Source: RH-AL1 sp965249685 (GTDB taxonomy: Bacteria > Pseudomonadota > Alphaproteobacteria > Rhizobiales > Beijerinckiaceae). Taken from it: DNA of 64,000 nt. The stretch's first letter is position 1; each line of letters starts with the position of its first letter. The stretch covers positions 2,418,001 to 2,482,000 of the forward strand of contig CBDFMN010000003.1 of assembly GCA_965249685.1 (NCBI GenBank), read 5' to 3'. A program made the position numbers and the translations under genes. Positions 8,492 through 17,103 of the stretch are shown here, in pieces. Under the pieces are notes generated by a model that had not been told where the DNA came from, searched no databases, and was given only the letters and a program-made list of their open reading frames with translations.

Positions 8492-8701
8492 TCAACGCGC
8501 GTGATGCCGGCGGTGGGCGGGATGAACGTGACGCGCGCGCCCATACCCGCTGTACTGCTTGGCACGCCGATCGACGGGCGGCGTCAGCGCCAGGGCCGAG
8601 CCGGCGGGAGGCGTCTTGGATTGCGCCAGAGCGGCGGTCAGGTCGCAGACCGTCAGCCCCAGACAGCACAACCCGATGAGAAACGTCGATGATCTGGCCA
8701 T
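8492..8701 (-). CDS. Small secreted protein of unknown function
   Basis: A 69-aa frame with a clear Sec-type signal peptide: MARSS, then the hydrophobic core TFLIGLCCLGLTVC, then a likely AQS cleavage region near residue 27. The mature part is short, Pro-rich and ends in a basic His/Arg tail (RHVHPAHRRHHAR). A GGAGAG ribosome-binding site precedes the ATG at good spacing. It is the only minus-strand gene inside the rightward purine cluster, convergent with puuE. No family recognised. The 8476-8833 interval otherwise contains only the promoter region of the next gene. Confidence 0.45.
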   Translation of the reverse strand: MARSSTFLIGLCCLGLTVCDLTAALAQSKTPPAGSALALTPPVDRRAKQYSGYGRARHVHPAHRRHHAR

Positions 8702-8796
8702 GCGGCTCTCCGTGTCGGACGCACGTCGAGCGCCTTATCCGACCAATGAGGTAGCCCCCTCGCGAGTTCAGGTCGGCTAGGCCACGAGCGGGACTT

Positions 8797-8836
8797 TCTT
8801 GCCTGACGGGCATATATCTTGCCAGACCGAGATATG
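8797..8836. repeat. Tandem imperfect 20-base direct repeat at the FAD-oxidoreductase start
   Basis: Two adjacent 20-base units (8797-8816 and 8817-8836) both start TCTTGCC and contain a conserved GAC and ATAT; about 15 of 20 positions agree. The second unit runs into the ATG of the oxidoreductase at 8834. It may be a regulatory duplication or chance. Confidence 0.35.
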
Positions 8837-10306
8837 GCACCCTGCTCCGTCGACGACCGCCTCGATGCCCTCGCCGCTCGCGTCCGCGAGGACTTGGCGA
8901 CGATGGCCTATCCGAATGTCGACTGGGTGCAGCCGATTCACCACCGGTCCGGCCAGCCTGTCCTGGACGTTGTGGTGGTGGGCGGCGGCCAATCGGGACT
9001 CTGCACCGCCTTCAACCTACGCTGCGACGGCGTCGTCCGCGTCCTCGTCATCGACGCCAACCCGGCCGGCTACGAGGGCCTGTGGGGCCGCTTCGCCCGC
9101 ATGGACCGGCTGCGTACGCCGCGCTTTCTCGTCGGGTTGGAGCGAGGGTTGCCGAACCTGTCCGTCCGCGCCTGGTTCGAGGCCAAATACGGCGCGACCG
9201 CCTGGCTGGCGCTCGACCGCATTCCCCGCCTGGACTGGATGGATTACCTCCGCTGGTACCGCCGGACGCTGGACCTCCCGGTCCGCAACGAGACGGTGAT
9301 CGAGGCGATCGAGCCGGACGGCGAGGTCTTCGCGCTCAAGGTCGCGACGGCGGACGGCCCGGACACGATCCTCGCGCGCCGCGTGGTCCTGGCAACGGGT
9401 TACGACAGCGGCGGGCAATGGCACGTGCCTGGCTTCCTGAAGGATGCGCTGCCCGCCGGCGTCTGCCACCATTCCAACCAGGCGATCGACTTCGCCGCCG
9501 TCGCGGGCCAGCGCGTCGGCGTGCTCGGCCACGGCGCCTCCGCCTTCGATGCGGCGCTGGCGGCGCTGCGCCACGGCGCCGCCTCCGTCGACCTCTGCTT
9601 CCGCCGCGACAAGCTGCCGACGAGCAATCCGCACCGCTGGTTCGAGTTCGCGGCCTTCCTCAAGCATTTCCCGGAGCTCGACGACGCGACGCGCTGGAGC
9701 GTCAACCACCACGTCGACGCGGTGGACCAGCCACCGGCGCGCCACAGCTACGACGCGGCGCATGCTTTCGCCAACTTCCGGGTCCACGCCAATTCACCCT
9801 GGTCACGGGTGGATTACGACGGCACGGTTCGGGTGGAGACGCCGCGCGACAGCTTCCGCTTCGATGTCGTGGTCGCCGCCACCGGCAGCCACGTGGACCT
9901 GCGGCTGCGGCCGGAACTGCGCGGCTTCGTCGGCGACATCGCCCTGTGGCAGGACCGTTTCGAGCCGCCGCCGGAGGAGCGCCACCCGTCACTTGGCCGC
10001 TACCCCTACCTCGACGGCGCCTACGCCTTCCAGGCACGCACCCCCGGCGCGGCGCCGTTTCTCTCGCGCATCTTCGCCTTCAACTTCTCGTCCATCGTCA
10101 GCTGCGGCCCGCACTCCACCTCCATCAGCGGTCACAAATACGCGATCCCGCGCCTGGTGCAGGGCATCACCTCGAGCCTGTTCCTGGAACAGCAGGCCTG
10201 GCTCGTACCGACGCTGAAGCGCTACGACGAGGTCGAGTTGCACTTGCCCGTGCGCGACGGAGCGCCGAGCGCGTCGCTGTTTGGCGAGATTCGTGCAGCC
10301 GAATGA
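8834..10306 (+). CDS. FAD/NAD(P)-binding oxidoreductase in the purine cluster, substrate unknown
   Basis: 490-aa flavoprotein resembling flavin-containing monooxygenases. FAD-binding GGGQSG appears near residue 49-54 within DVVVVGGGQSGLCTAFNLR. A second Rossmann motif, GVLGHGASAFDAA near 235, is suited to NADPH, and VVAATGSH near 345 is the conserved ATG motif. Start ATG 8834 is preferred over a TTG five codons earlier. It lies between puuE and allA, 38 bases before the latter, so it probably belongs to ureide or purine breakdown, but I cannot name the reaction. The N-terminal 40 residues before the FAD site are helical and lack a signal peptide. Confidence 0.85.
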   Translation: MAPCSVDDRLDALAARVREDLATMAYPNVDWVQPIHHRSGQPVLDVVVVGGGQSGLCTAFNLRCDGVVRVLVIDANPAGYEGLWGRFARMDRLRTPRFLVGLERGLPNLSVRAWFEAKYGATAWLALDRIPRLDWMDYLRWYRRTLDLPVRNETVIEAIEPDGEVFALKVATADGPDTILARRVVLATGYDSGGQWHVPGFLKDALPAGVCHHSNQAIDFAAVAGQRVGVLGHGASAFDAALAALRHGAASVDLCFRRDKLPTSNPHRWFEFAAFLKHFPELDDATRWSVNHHVDAVDQPPARHSYDAAHAFANFRVHANSPWSRVDYDGTVRVETPRDSFRFDVVVAATGSHVDLRLRPELRGFVGDIALWQDRFEPPPEERHPSLGRYPYLDGAYAFQARTPGAAPFLSRIFAFNFSSIVSCGPHSTSISGHKYAIPRLVQGITSSLFLEQQAWLVPTLKRYDEVELHLPVRDGAPSASLFGEIRAAE

Positions 10307-10344
10307 CATCCGGCCGCGCCGGCGGCCATCGCACAGGGATCCGC

Positions 10345-10860
10345 ATGAGCATCCAACCCGCCACCGACACCTACCGGATCGTCGAACTCGCGACCGTAAC
10401 GCCCGACCGGGCCAGCTTCGCGCCCTATGGCCAGTTGATCCTGCCGAGCGAGGACGGCACCCCCTTCGGCCCGGACGATGCGGTCTTGGATTTCAGCCGT
10501 GGCACGCCGCGCTTCTACATCATGCGGCTTCACCATCGTAGCATGGTCGTGACCCAGATCACCCGCCACGCCCGCGTCACGCAATGCCTTGCCGCGGCGG
10601 GAACCTATCCCTGGTTCATAGCGCTGGCGCCCGCGGGGGCCGGCGACGAGCCCGACCTCGCGGCGATCCGCGGGTTCCGCATCCCGCCGGGCGTCGCGAT
10701 CAAGTTGCACCCCGGCACCTGGCACGCCGGACCCTTCTTCGTTCCCGCCAGTATGAACTTCTTCAACCTGGAATTGGCCGACACCAACGAAACCGACCAC
10801 CACAACGCCTATCTGGCGGACCGCAACGGCGTGGCCTTCCGGCTCCTGACGGACGCCTAG
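10345..10860 (+). CDS. allA: Ureidoglycolate lyase (AllA family)
   Basis: Cleaves ureidoglycolate to glyoxylate and urea, the last step of allantoate breakdown. 171 aa, cupin-like fold. Family landmarks are YGQLILPSEDG near the N-terminus, MRLHHRSMVVTQITRHARVTQ (seen as two adjoining blocks) around 60-80, and the metal/active region KLHPGTWHAGPFFVPAS near 125-140. The ATG at 10345 lies 38 bases after the FAD oxidoreductase stop. Converges with the leftward nucleoside transporter operon ending at 10898. The step before it, allantoate to ureidoglycolate, is not encoded in this window. Confidence 0.93.
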   Translation: MSIQPATDTYRIVELATVTPDRASFAPYGQLILPSEDGTPFGPDDAVLDFSRGTPRFYIMRLHHRSMVVTQITRHARVTQCLAAAGTYPWFIALAPAGAGDEPDLAAIRGFRIPPGVAIKLHPGTWHAGPFFVPASMNFFNLELADTNETDHHNAYLADRNGVAFRLLTDA

Positions 10861-10897
10861 CGGGGGCTTGGGTGTCTCGACAGGCGCCCAGGCGCCC

Positions 10898-12448
10898 TCA
10901 GGCGTGGCCGACCATATGGCTGCCGATGTCCCGCGCGTCGGCGCCGGCGGGCGCCTCGAACACGACGGCGCCGTCGCGCATCACCAGGATCCGGTCCGAC
11001 AGCTCGCGGATCTCGTCGAGGTCTTCCGAGATCAGCAGGACGGCCGCGCCCGCGTTGCGCGCAACGACGATCCGCGCGCGGATCTCGGCGACGGCCTTCA
11101 CGTCCAGCCCGAAGCAGGGGTTGGCGACGATCAGCACATCCACGCTACCGTCGAGCTCGCGCGCGAGGATGGAACGCTGGACGTTGCCGCCGGACAAATT
11201 CGCGATGGGGACGTCCTTCGATGGCGTACGAATGCCATAGGCGGCAATCATCGCGCGGGCGCGGGCGCGCATGCGCGGGCGATCGAGCCAGAACCGCGGG
11301 CGCCCCCTGTCGTCGCGATCGAAGGCCCGCAGGTTGACGTTGTCCTCGACGGAAAGGCTTGGGACGCAACCGTTGCGCAGCGGCTCCTCGGGCAGCACCC
11401 GGACCTTATTGACGAAGGTCTCCTCGCGCGAGGCCCCATAGGGCTTGCCGCCGATGGTCACGCTGCCGCCCGTGGCCGCGCGCTGGCCCCCCAACACCTC
11501 CAGCAAGGCCGCCTGGCCGTTCCCCGATACCCCGGCGACACCGACGATCTCACGCCGCCGCACCGCGATCGCCGCGATGTTCAACCCGGGACGGCCGTGG
11601 TCGCCGAGGGTCGTCAAGCCGCCGATCCGCAGGTGGGGCTCCGCCTCCGGCGCGCCCACCCGTTCGACGTCGGCCGGGACGTGCGTCTCGCCGATCATCA
11701 GCGTCGTCAGCGCGGACGCTCCGAGGCTCGACACGGGGCCGCCGCCGACCATGCGGCCGCGGCGCAGAACGCTCACGTCGTCGGCGAAGGCCGCGACCTC
11801 CTTCAGCTTATGGGTGATGATGACCACCGTGATGGCGTCGGCACGGACGAGGTCGCGGACAAGGCCCAGCACCTCTTCCGATTCCTGCGGCGTCAGCGTG
11901 GACGTAGGTTCGTCGAGGACGAGGACGCGGCGCTCGAGGTAGAGCTGCTTGAGGATCTCGGCCTTCTGCCGCTCGCCTGCGGCAAGCCCGTCGACGGGCA
12001 CGTCGAGCGGGATCTTGAACGGCATATCCGCCATGAAGGCGGCGAGGCGCTCCCGCTCCCGCGCCCAGACGATCACGCGCGGCACGTCGGCCCGCGCCAT
12101 GACGAGGTTCTCCGCCACGCTCATGGAGGGAACCAAGGTGAAATGCTGATAGACCATGCCGAGGCCGAGCCGCGCGGCATCCTGCGGCTGGGCGATCGCG
12201 ACCTCGCGCCCATCGACGAGAAAACTGCCCTCCTCCGCCCGATTGTACCCGAGCAGGCATTTGACGAGCGTCGACTTGCCGGCCCCGTTCTCCCCGAGCA
12301 GCGCGTGGACGGTGCCGGCGCGGACCTTCAGCGACACGCCGTCGAGCGCAGTGAAAGCGCCGAAGCGCTTGGTGACGCCGATCGCCTCGACGCCGACGGC
12401 GCGCGTCTTGACGGGGGCAGGCTTCGCTTCGTTCGATGCGTTCCGCAT
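10898..12448 (-). CDS. Double ABC ATPase of a BMP-type nucleoside/nucleobase importer
   Basis: 516-aa cytoplasmic ATPase with two ABC domains, as in sugar and nucleoside importers. Domain 1 has Walker A GENGAGKST near 50 and LAAGERQK with LVLDEPTSTL; domain 2 has a degenerate A loop, GVSGNGQAALLEVLGG, and LSGGNVQR with a Walker B-like LIVANPCFGLD where Asp-Glu is replaced. This domain-2 degeneration is normal for the family. The ATG at 12448 was chosen because GAGGAAG lies just before it and it begins eight bases after the permease stop. Last gene of a leftward operon running from 18189. Confidence 0.92.
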   Translation of the reverse strand: MRNASNEAKPAPVKTRAVGVEAIGVTKRFGAFTALDGVSLKVRAGTVHALLGENGAGKSTLVKCLLGYNRAEEGSFLVDGREVAIAQPQDAARLGLGMVYQHFTLVPSMSVAENLVMARADVPRVIVWARERERLAAFMADMPFKIPLDVPVDGLAAGERQKAEILKQLYLERRVLVLDEPTSTLTPQESEEVLGLVRDLVRADAITVVIITHKLKEVAAFADDVSVLRRGRMVGGGPVSSLGASALTTLMIGETHVPADVERVGAPEAEPHLRIGGLTTLGDHGRPGLNIAAIAVRRREIVGVAGVSGNGQAALLEVLGGQRAATGGSVTIGGKPYGASREETFVNKVRVLPEEPLRNGCVPSLSVEDNVNLRAFDRDDRGRPRFWLDRPRMRARARAMIAAYGIRTPSKDVPIANLSGGNVQRSILARELDGSVDVLIVANPCFGLDVKAVAEIRARIVVARNAGAAVLLISEDLDEIRELSDRILVMRDGAVVFEAPAGADARDIGSHMVGHA

Positions 12449-12455
12449 GGCTTCC

Positions 12456-13376
12456 TCAGCGCACGATCGACAATTCCCCCGGCGCACCTTTCAAGGCACG
12501 GCCCGGCCGCACGGAGGCGACCATCAGCACCAGGGTGAGCACGTAGGGAGCGGCGTTGAACAGGTAGTAGCCTTGGGAGATGCCGACGGACTGGAGCGAC
12601 GGCCCCAGCGCACCGGCAGCTCCGAACAGCAGTGCCGCCCCGATGCACCTAAGCGGGTCCCAACGCGCGAACACGACCAACGCGACGGCGATCAGGCCTT
12701 GGCCCGAGGAAAGGCCTTCGTTCCAGCTGCCGGGATAGACGAGGGAGAGAAAGGCCCCGCCGATCCCGGCGAGCGCGCTGCCGGCCGCCGTCGCCCCCAT
12801 GCGGATGCGGTTGATCGGCAGGCCCATCGCGCGCGCGCTATCGGCGCTGTCGCCGACGATGCGGATGACGAGGCCGAGACGCGTGGTGCGGAATGCCCAC
12901 GCCATGGCGAGGCCGACGAGCAGGCCGAACAGGAAGAGGGGGCTGATATCCAGCGCGTTGCGGAGCTGCGCCGAGCCGGACCAGGCACCCAACGGCATGG
13001 CTGGAAGCTGCGGCGCGGACGGCTGGATGTAGGCCTTGCCGAAGAAGAAGGCGATGCCGGTGCCCGCCAGCATGATCGCGATGCCCATCGCGATGTCGCT
13101 GATCCTGCTCAGCCCGCACAGCGCCGCATGGATCGTGCCGAGGCAGGCGCCGACGAAGGCGGCGGCCAAGAGGCCGATCCAGGGATTGCCCGTCTCGAAC
13201 GAGACGGCGTAGGCGGACATGGCGCCGAGCACGAGGACGCCCTCGTTGCCAAGATTGATGCGCCCGGACTTCTCGGTCAGGCACTCGCCGAGGCTGACGA
13301 AGAGGAACGGCGTCGAGACGCGCAGCGCCCCGGCGAGCATCGCGGTCAGGACGGTACCGACGGCGGCGGCGCTCAT
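12456..13376 (-). CDS. ABC permease of the BMP-type importer (second permease)
   Basis: 306-aa inner-membrane permease of the simple-sugar/nucleoside (BPD_transp_2) family, with about eight to ten hydrophobic segments. SLGECLTEKSGRINLGNEGV near residue 30-45 is the characteristic start of this subfamily, and RIVGDSADSARAMGLPINR near 175-190 is the conserved cytoplasmic loop contacting the ATPase. Its ATG overlaps the stop of the first permease (ATGA) and its own stop is followed eight bases later by the ATPase start. Pairs with the permease at 13373-14482. Confidence 0.92.
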   Translation of the reverse strand: MSAAAVGTVLTAMLAGALRVSTPFLFVSLGECLTEKSGRINLGNEGVLVLGAMSAYAVSFETGNPWIGLLAAAFVGACLGTIHAALCGLSRISDIAMGIAIMLAGTGIAFFFGKAYIQPSAPQLPAMPLGAWSGSAQLRNALDISPLFLFGLLVGLAMAWAFRTTRLGLVIRIVGDSADSARAMGLPINRIRMGATAAGSALAGIGGAFLSLVYPGSWNEGLSSGQGLIAVALVVFARWDPLRCIGAALLFGAAGALGPSLQSVGISQGYYLFNAAPYVLTLVLMVASVRPGRALKGAPGELSIVR

Positions 13377-14482
13377 GCCGCGCGCCGCGGCTGGAACCAG
13401 GCGAACCGGCCGTAAAAAGTCTCGCTGGCGAGGATGGCGACGAAGATCATGCCCTGCAGGACCATCACCGTGGCGTCCGGCAGGTCCATGCGACGCTGGA
13501 TCAAGCCGCCGCTCGCCGTCAGCCCTCCCAGCAGCGCCGCCATCGGGATGACGGCGAGCGGGTTCTGCCGCGCGAGGAAGGCGATGAGGATCCCCGTGTA
13601 ACCGTAGCCCGCGGCGAGCGAAGCGTTGGCGCGGCCCTGCACTGCGGCGACTTCGACGGCGCCGGCGAGGCCTGCGCAGGCGCCGCCGAGCGCGCAGGCG
13701 ATCACGATGAGCCGGTTGACCGGTAGCCCCTGCAGCTGCGCCGCGCGCAGGCTGCCGCCGGTGACGCGGCAGCCGAAGCCGAAGCTCGTCTTGAAGACGA
13801 GCACGTAGAAGGCGACGCAGGCGACGACGCCGAAGAGAAGGCCGGGGTGGAGGTCCGTGCCGGGCAGGCTGCCGAACATGTTGGCGGCGCCAATATCCGC
13901 AGTGGACGGCTTGTTGAGGCTGGCGGAATCACGCAGCGGCCCTTCGACCATGTGGTTGAACAGAGCGATGGCGATATAGGCGAGCAGGAGGCTCGAGATG
14001 GTCTCGTTGATGCCCCGGATGGCGCGCAGCCAGCCGGCGAGGCCGATCCACGCCGCCCCGGCCGCCATGCCGGCGCCCATCATCGCGACCTGCACGACGG
14101 GCGAGGGCAGGCCGGTCAGGGGCGGGGCGAGTGCCGCGGCGGCGAGGCCGCCGAGCACCACGGCCCCCTCGCCGCCGATGATGACCAGGCCGAGCTGCGC
14201 GGGCAGGGCGACGCAGAGGGCGGTGAGAAGGAGCGGCGATGCCTTCAGCAGGGTGTTCTGCAACGAGAAGCTGCTGCCGAAGGCCCCGCGCCACACGAGG
14301 GTGACGAACTCCACGGGCGACTGACCGAGGCAGATCAGGAACAGCGCGAAGGCGAGGGCGGCGAGGACGAGGGCGAGGAGCGGAACCAGCACAGCCTCGA
14401 GTGCGTGTCGATAGCGGTAGCCACGATCGAACGCGGCGGCGGCGGCCGTTCGCGGAGGCGCGAGGGCCGCCCCGCCCGTCAC
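13373..14482 (-). CDS. ABC permease of the BMP-type importer (first permease)
   Basis: 369-aa inner-membrane permease of the BmpC/YufP type. After a basic N-terminus and a first helix (VLVPLLALVLAALAFALFLI), family sequence LGQSPVEFVTLVWRGAFGSSF follows in pieces, with the conserved RGINETISSLLLAYIA near 190 and the cytoplasmic GGSLRAAQLQGLPVNR near 270. The GTG at 14482 overlaps the stop of the upstream binding-protein gene (GTGA); the frame stays open further upstream but that part is in the other gene. Together with the next permease it forms the channel for the BMP proteins. Confidence 0.9.
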   Translation of the reverse strand: MTGGAALAPPRTAAAAAFDRGYRYRHALEAVLVPLLALVLAALAFALFLICLGQSPVEFVTLVWRGAFGSSFSLQNTLLKASPLLLTALCVALPAQLGLVIIGGEGAVVLGGLAAAALAPPLTGLPSPVVQVAMMGAGMAAGAAWIGLAGWLRAIRGINETISSLLLAYIAIALFNHMVEGPLRDSASLNKPSTADIGAANMFGSLPGTDLHPGLLFGVVACVAFYVLVFKTSFGFGCRVTGGSLRAAQLQGLPVNRLIVIACALGGACAGLAGAVEVAAVQGRANASLAAGYGYTGILIAFLARQNPLAVIPMAALLGGLTASGGLIQRRMDLPDATVMVLQGMIFVAILASETFYGRFAWFQPRRAA

Positions 14483-15594
14483 GCCAGCTTGCCGATAACG
14501 CCCTCGGCCAGGTAGTTCATGCTCTCCAGCTCGATCGCGGTTTCGGCGTAGGCCTTGCCCGCCGGGATGACGGTCGCACCCTTGTTGTCCTTGAGCGGGC
14601 CCTTGAAGACGGAATATCCGCCCTTCATCATGGCCGCCTTGGTCTCGTCGGCCTGCGTCTTGGCCGCGTCCGTGACGGCGGCACCATAGGGCGACATCTT
14701 GACGAAATTGTCGGATAGGCCGCCGCGCACGAAGTTTGGGAGCGCCTCGCCCTTCAGCGCCTTGTCGGCGAACATCTGGTAGACGGTCGCCCAGTTCCAT
14801 TCCGCGCCGGTCAGATAGCCTTTGGGGGCGAGTTTCTGCTGGTTGGCGTGGTAACCGCACGTGTAGAGACCGCGCCGCTCGGCGGTCTCGATGACGACCT
14901 TCGGGCCGTCGACGTGGCAGGTCACCACGTCCGCGCCGCTGTCGGCGAGGCTGTTGGTGGCCTCGGCCTCCTTGACGGGAAGCGACCAGTCGCCGGTGAA
15001 GATCACCTGCACGGTGATGCTGGGATCGACCGAGCGAGCCCCGAGCAGGAAGGAGTTGATGTTGATCAGCACCTGCGGGATCGGCTTGGCGGCGACGAAA
15101 CCGAGCTTCTTGGTCTTGGTCATATGGCCGGCGACGACGCCGTTGAGATACTGGCCCTGGCCGATGTAGCCGAAATAGGAACCCGCGTTCATCGGGTTCT
15201 TCGCCTTATCCCACAGGCCGCCGCAATGGCGGAACTGGACGTCGGAATGCTTTTCGGCTTCCCGCAGCATGAAGGGGTCGAAATAGCCGAAGCTGGTCGG
15301 GAACAACAGGGTCGCGCCGTCGAGCGCCATCATGCTTTCCATCGTCTTCTGCGCGTCGAGCGTCTCGGGTACCTTTTCCTCCTCGACGACCTTGATGCCC
15401 TTCATGCCCTTGATGGCGGCGGCACCCTCGGCATGGGCTTGGTTGTACCCGTAATCGTCCTTCGCGCCCACGTAGATGAATCCGATGGTCACGGGACCCT
15501 TGGCAAAGGCCAGCGATCTCTGCGTGCCCGCAAGCGCGGCGGCGCTTCCGGCACCGAGGAGGAGGGTACGGCGGGATGGGGTGAGATGCGACAT
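14479..15594 (-). CDS. BMP-family ABC substrate-binding protein 1
   Basis: Periplasmic lipoprotein-like basic-membrane-protein family receptor, 371 aa, for nucleosides or purines by family precedent. It has a Tat-type leader: SRRTLLLGAGSAAALAG near residues 8-24. The mature protein starts at about KGPVTIGFIYVGAKDDYGYN, a BMP hallmark, and contains DGATLLFPTSFGYFDP near 95 and GGLWDKAKNPMNAGSYFGYI near 125. ATG 15594 has GAGGA upstream and gives a complete signal peptide. It directly precedes the permeases, so it is the cognate receptor; a paralogue lies upstream in the same operon. Confidence 0.92.
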   Translation of the reverse strand: MSHLTPSRRTLLLGAGSAAALAGTQRSLAFAKGPVTIGFIYVGAKDDYGYNQAHAEGAAAIKGMKGIKVVEEEKVPETLDAQKTMESMMALDGATLLFPTSFGYFDPFMLREAEKHSDVQFRHCGGLWDKAKNPMNAGSYFGYIGQGQYLNGVVAGHMTKTKKLGFVAAKPIPQVLININSFLLGARSVDPSITVQVIFTGDWSLPVKEAEATNSLADSGADVVTCHVDGPKVVIETAERRGLYTCGYHANQQKLAPKGYLTGAEWNWATVYQMFADKALKGEALPNFVRGGLSDNFVKMSPYGAAVTDAAKTQADETKAAMMKGGYSVFKGPLKDNKGATVIPAGKAYAETAIELESMNYLAEGVIGKLA

Positions 15595-15665
15595 GAGGGT
15601 CCTCGGAAGATCAGAGCAAGCGACAGCAAAGCTTATGCCAGGCGCACCCGCCGAGTGAGCGGCCT

Positions 15666-17018
15666 TCAGAGCGGATAGGACGGTACGGTCGCCGCCAGTG
15701 GCCGCCCCCGATTGATCACGATGCGATCGGATTGCGGACGGGTGACCACCTCGTTCAACGTGGATGCCTGCAGCAGGATGAAGTCCGCCGGCGCGCCGAT
15801 CCGGATCGTCCCCGCGTGTTCCAGCTTCATGGCCGCGGCAGGCGCCGGGCCGACGAGCGCCGGCGCCCCGTCCAAGGGATGGTCGAAATGCAGGATGCGG
15901 ACCGCCTGGCGCATCGTGTCGAGGGCATCGTGGTCGCCGTAGGCATAGAAACCGTCGCGGCAATTGTCGCCGCCGGCGGCGACCCTCACCCCCGCCGCGA
16001 TCAGCTCGTGCACGGGCGTGACGCCGCGCCAGCGCGGCGTGCGTCCGCGGTGGCGATCCTGGAGGTACATGTTGACCGTCGGCAGGGTGACGATGGTGAT
16101 TCCCGCCGTCGCGACCCGCGCGATGGTCTCGCCCGCCCGCTCCGGCGGCTGCAGCGCGAGGCTGCAGCAATGGCCGCAGGTGACGCGCCCCTCGTAGCCG
16201 AAGCGCAACGTGGCCCGCGCGATGGCGTCGAGCGAGGCGGCCCAGGGATCGTCGACCTCGTCGACGTGGAGGTCGATGTCGAGGTCGCGCTCGCGCGCCA
16301 AGCCGAACAGGACTTCGAGGTGCGCCGCCATCGTCGCGGCGGCCGCTGGACTGGGGTCGGTCGGCCGCAGCGCGCCGCCGACGAGGCCGCCGGAAGCGGC
16401 GACGATATCGGCGAGACGCCGGCCGTGATCGGTCGCATAGGCGTCGATCGGGACGAGTCCGACGCCCTGCAGGACCACGCGCCCGGCCCAGGCTTCGCGC
16501 ATCGCGCGGAACACGCCCCAGGTGGTGGCCGCCTGATCGCGGTGCGGCCCATCGTCGGGCGAATCGAGATGCGTACGGATCGCGCCGACGCCATGCGCCT
16601 CGGCACAGCGCAGGGCGAAATCCATGCGCCGATGAATATCGTCGGCGGTCCAGAAGCCGATGCGGTCCCTTCTGGTCGCGTCGAGGGCGCCCGCGAACGT
16701 GCCGTCCGCATTCGGCGTGCGCGCCACGGTATGCGCCTTGTCGAGGTGCGCGTGCATGTCGACGAGAGTCGGCCAGAGTTGCCGGCCGCCGAGATCGACG
16801 GCAGGGTCGCCCGACGTGTCCACCGCGTCGGCCTCCGCGGAGGCGACCGCAACGGCGGCGACGCGCCCCTCGTCGACGAGGAGGTCGAGGAGGACGCATC
16901 CCTCGGCGTCCGGTGCCGCGCCGGGTGGCAGACCGGCCGCGAGGAACGGTCCGGGAATGCGCGCGCGCCGCAGGCGGTAGCGGCGCGCGGACGGGAAGGC
17001 GGAGTCGAAGCCTGGCAT
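15666..17018 (-). CDS. Cytosine-deaminase-like amidohydrolase
   Basis: 450-aa metal-dependent hydrolase of the amidohydrolase superfamily, close to cytosine/isocytosine deaminases. Metal ligands appear in MHAHLDKAH (His89 and His91), DLHVDE near 241, CGHCC near 270 and GGDNCRD near 325. The C-terminal GAPADFILLQA is the usual beta-sandwich return. ATG 17018 gives the family N-terminus and has AGGGA before it; the frame is open further upstream. Lying between two BMP receptors of a nucleoside-type importer, it probably deaminates an imported nucleobase in the cytoplasm; no signal peptide is seen. Substrate is inferred only from family and context. Confidence 0.85.
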   Translation of the reverse strand: MPGFDSAFPSARRYRLRRARIPGPFLAAGLPPGAAPDAEGCVLLDLLVDEGRVAAVAVASAEADAVDTSGDPAVDLGGRQLWPTLVDMHAHLDKAHTVARTPNADGTFAGALDATRRDRIGFWTADDIHRRMDFALRCAEAHGVGAIRTHLDSPDDGPHRDQAATTWGVFRAMREAWAGRVVLQGVGLVPIDAYATDHGRRLADIVAASGGLVGGALRPTDPSPAAAATMAAHLEVLFGLARERDLDIDLHVDEVDDPWAASLDAIARATLRFGYEGRVTCGHCCSLALQPPERAGETIARVATAGITIVTLPTVNMYLQDRHRGRTPRWRGVTPVHELIAAGVRVAAGGDNCRDGFYAYGDHDALDTMRQAVRILHFDHPLDGAPALVGPAPAAAMKLEHAGTIRIGAPADFILLQASTLNEVVTRPQSDRIVINRGRPLAATVPSYPL

Positions 17019-17103
17019 CACGGTCCCTGCAAGCGTCAGACGATGGTTCAACGCAACGAGGCGCTCCCGCGCGCTATCGAAACGCGGGGCGCCGAGGACG
17101 GCA

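Noticed and set aside
10868..12538. A 556-codon plus-strand frame antisense to the double ATPase
   Set aside because: Composition is typical of a shadow frame, and the minus strand has complete ABC motifs.
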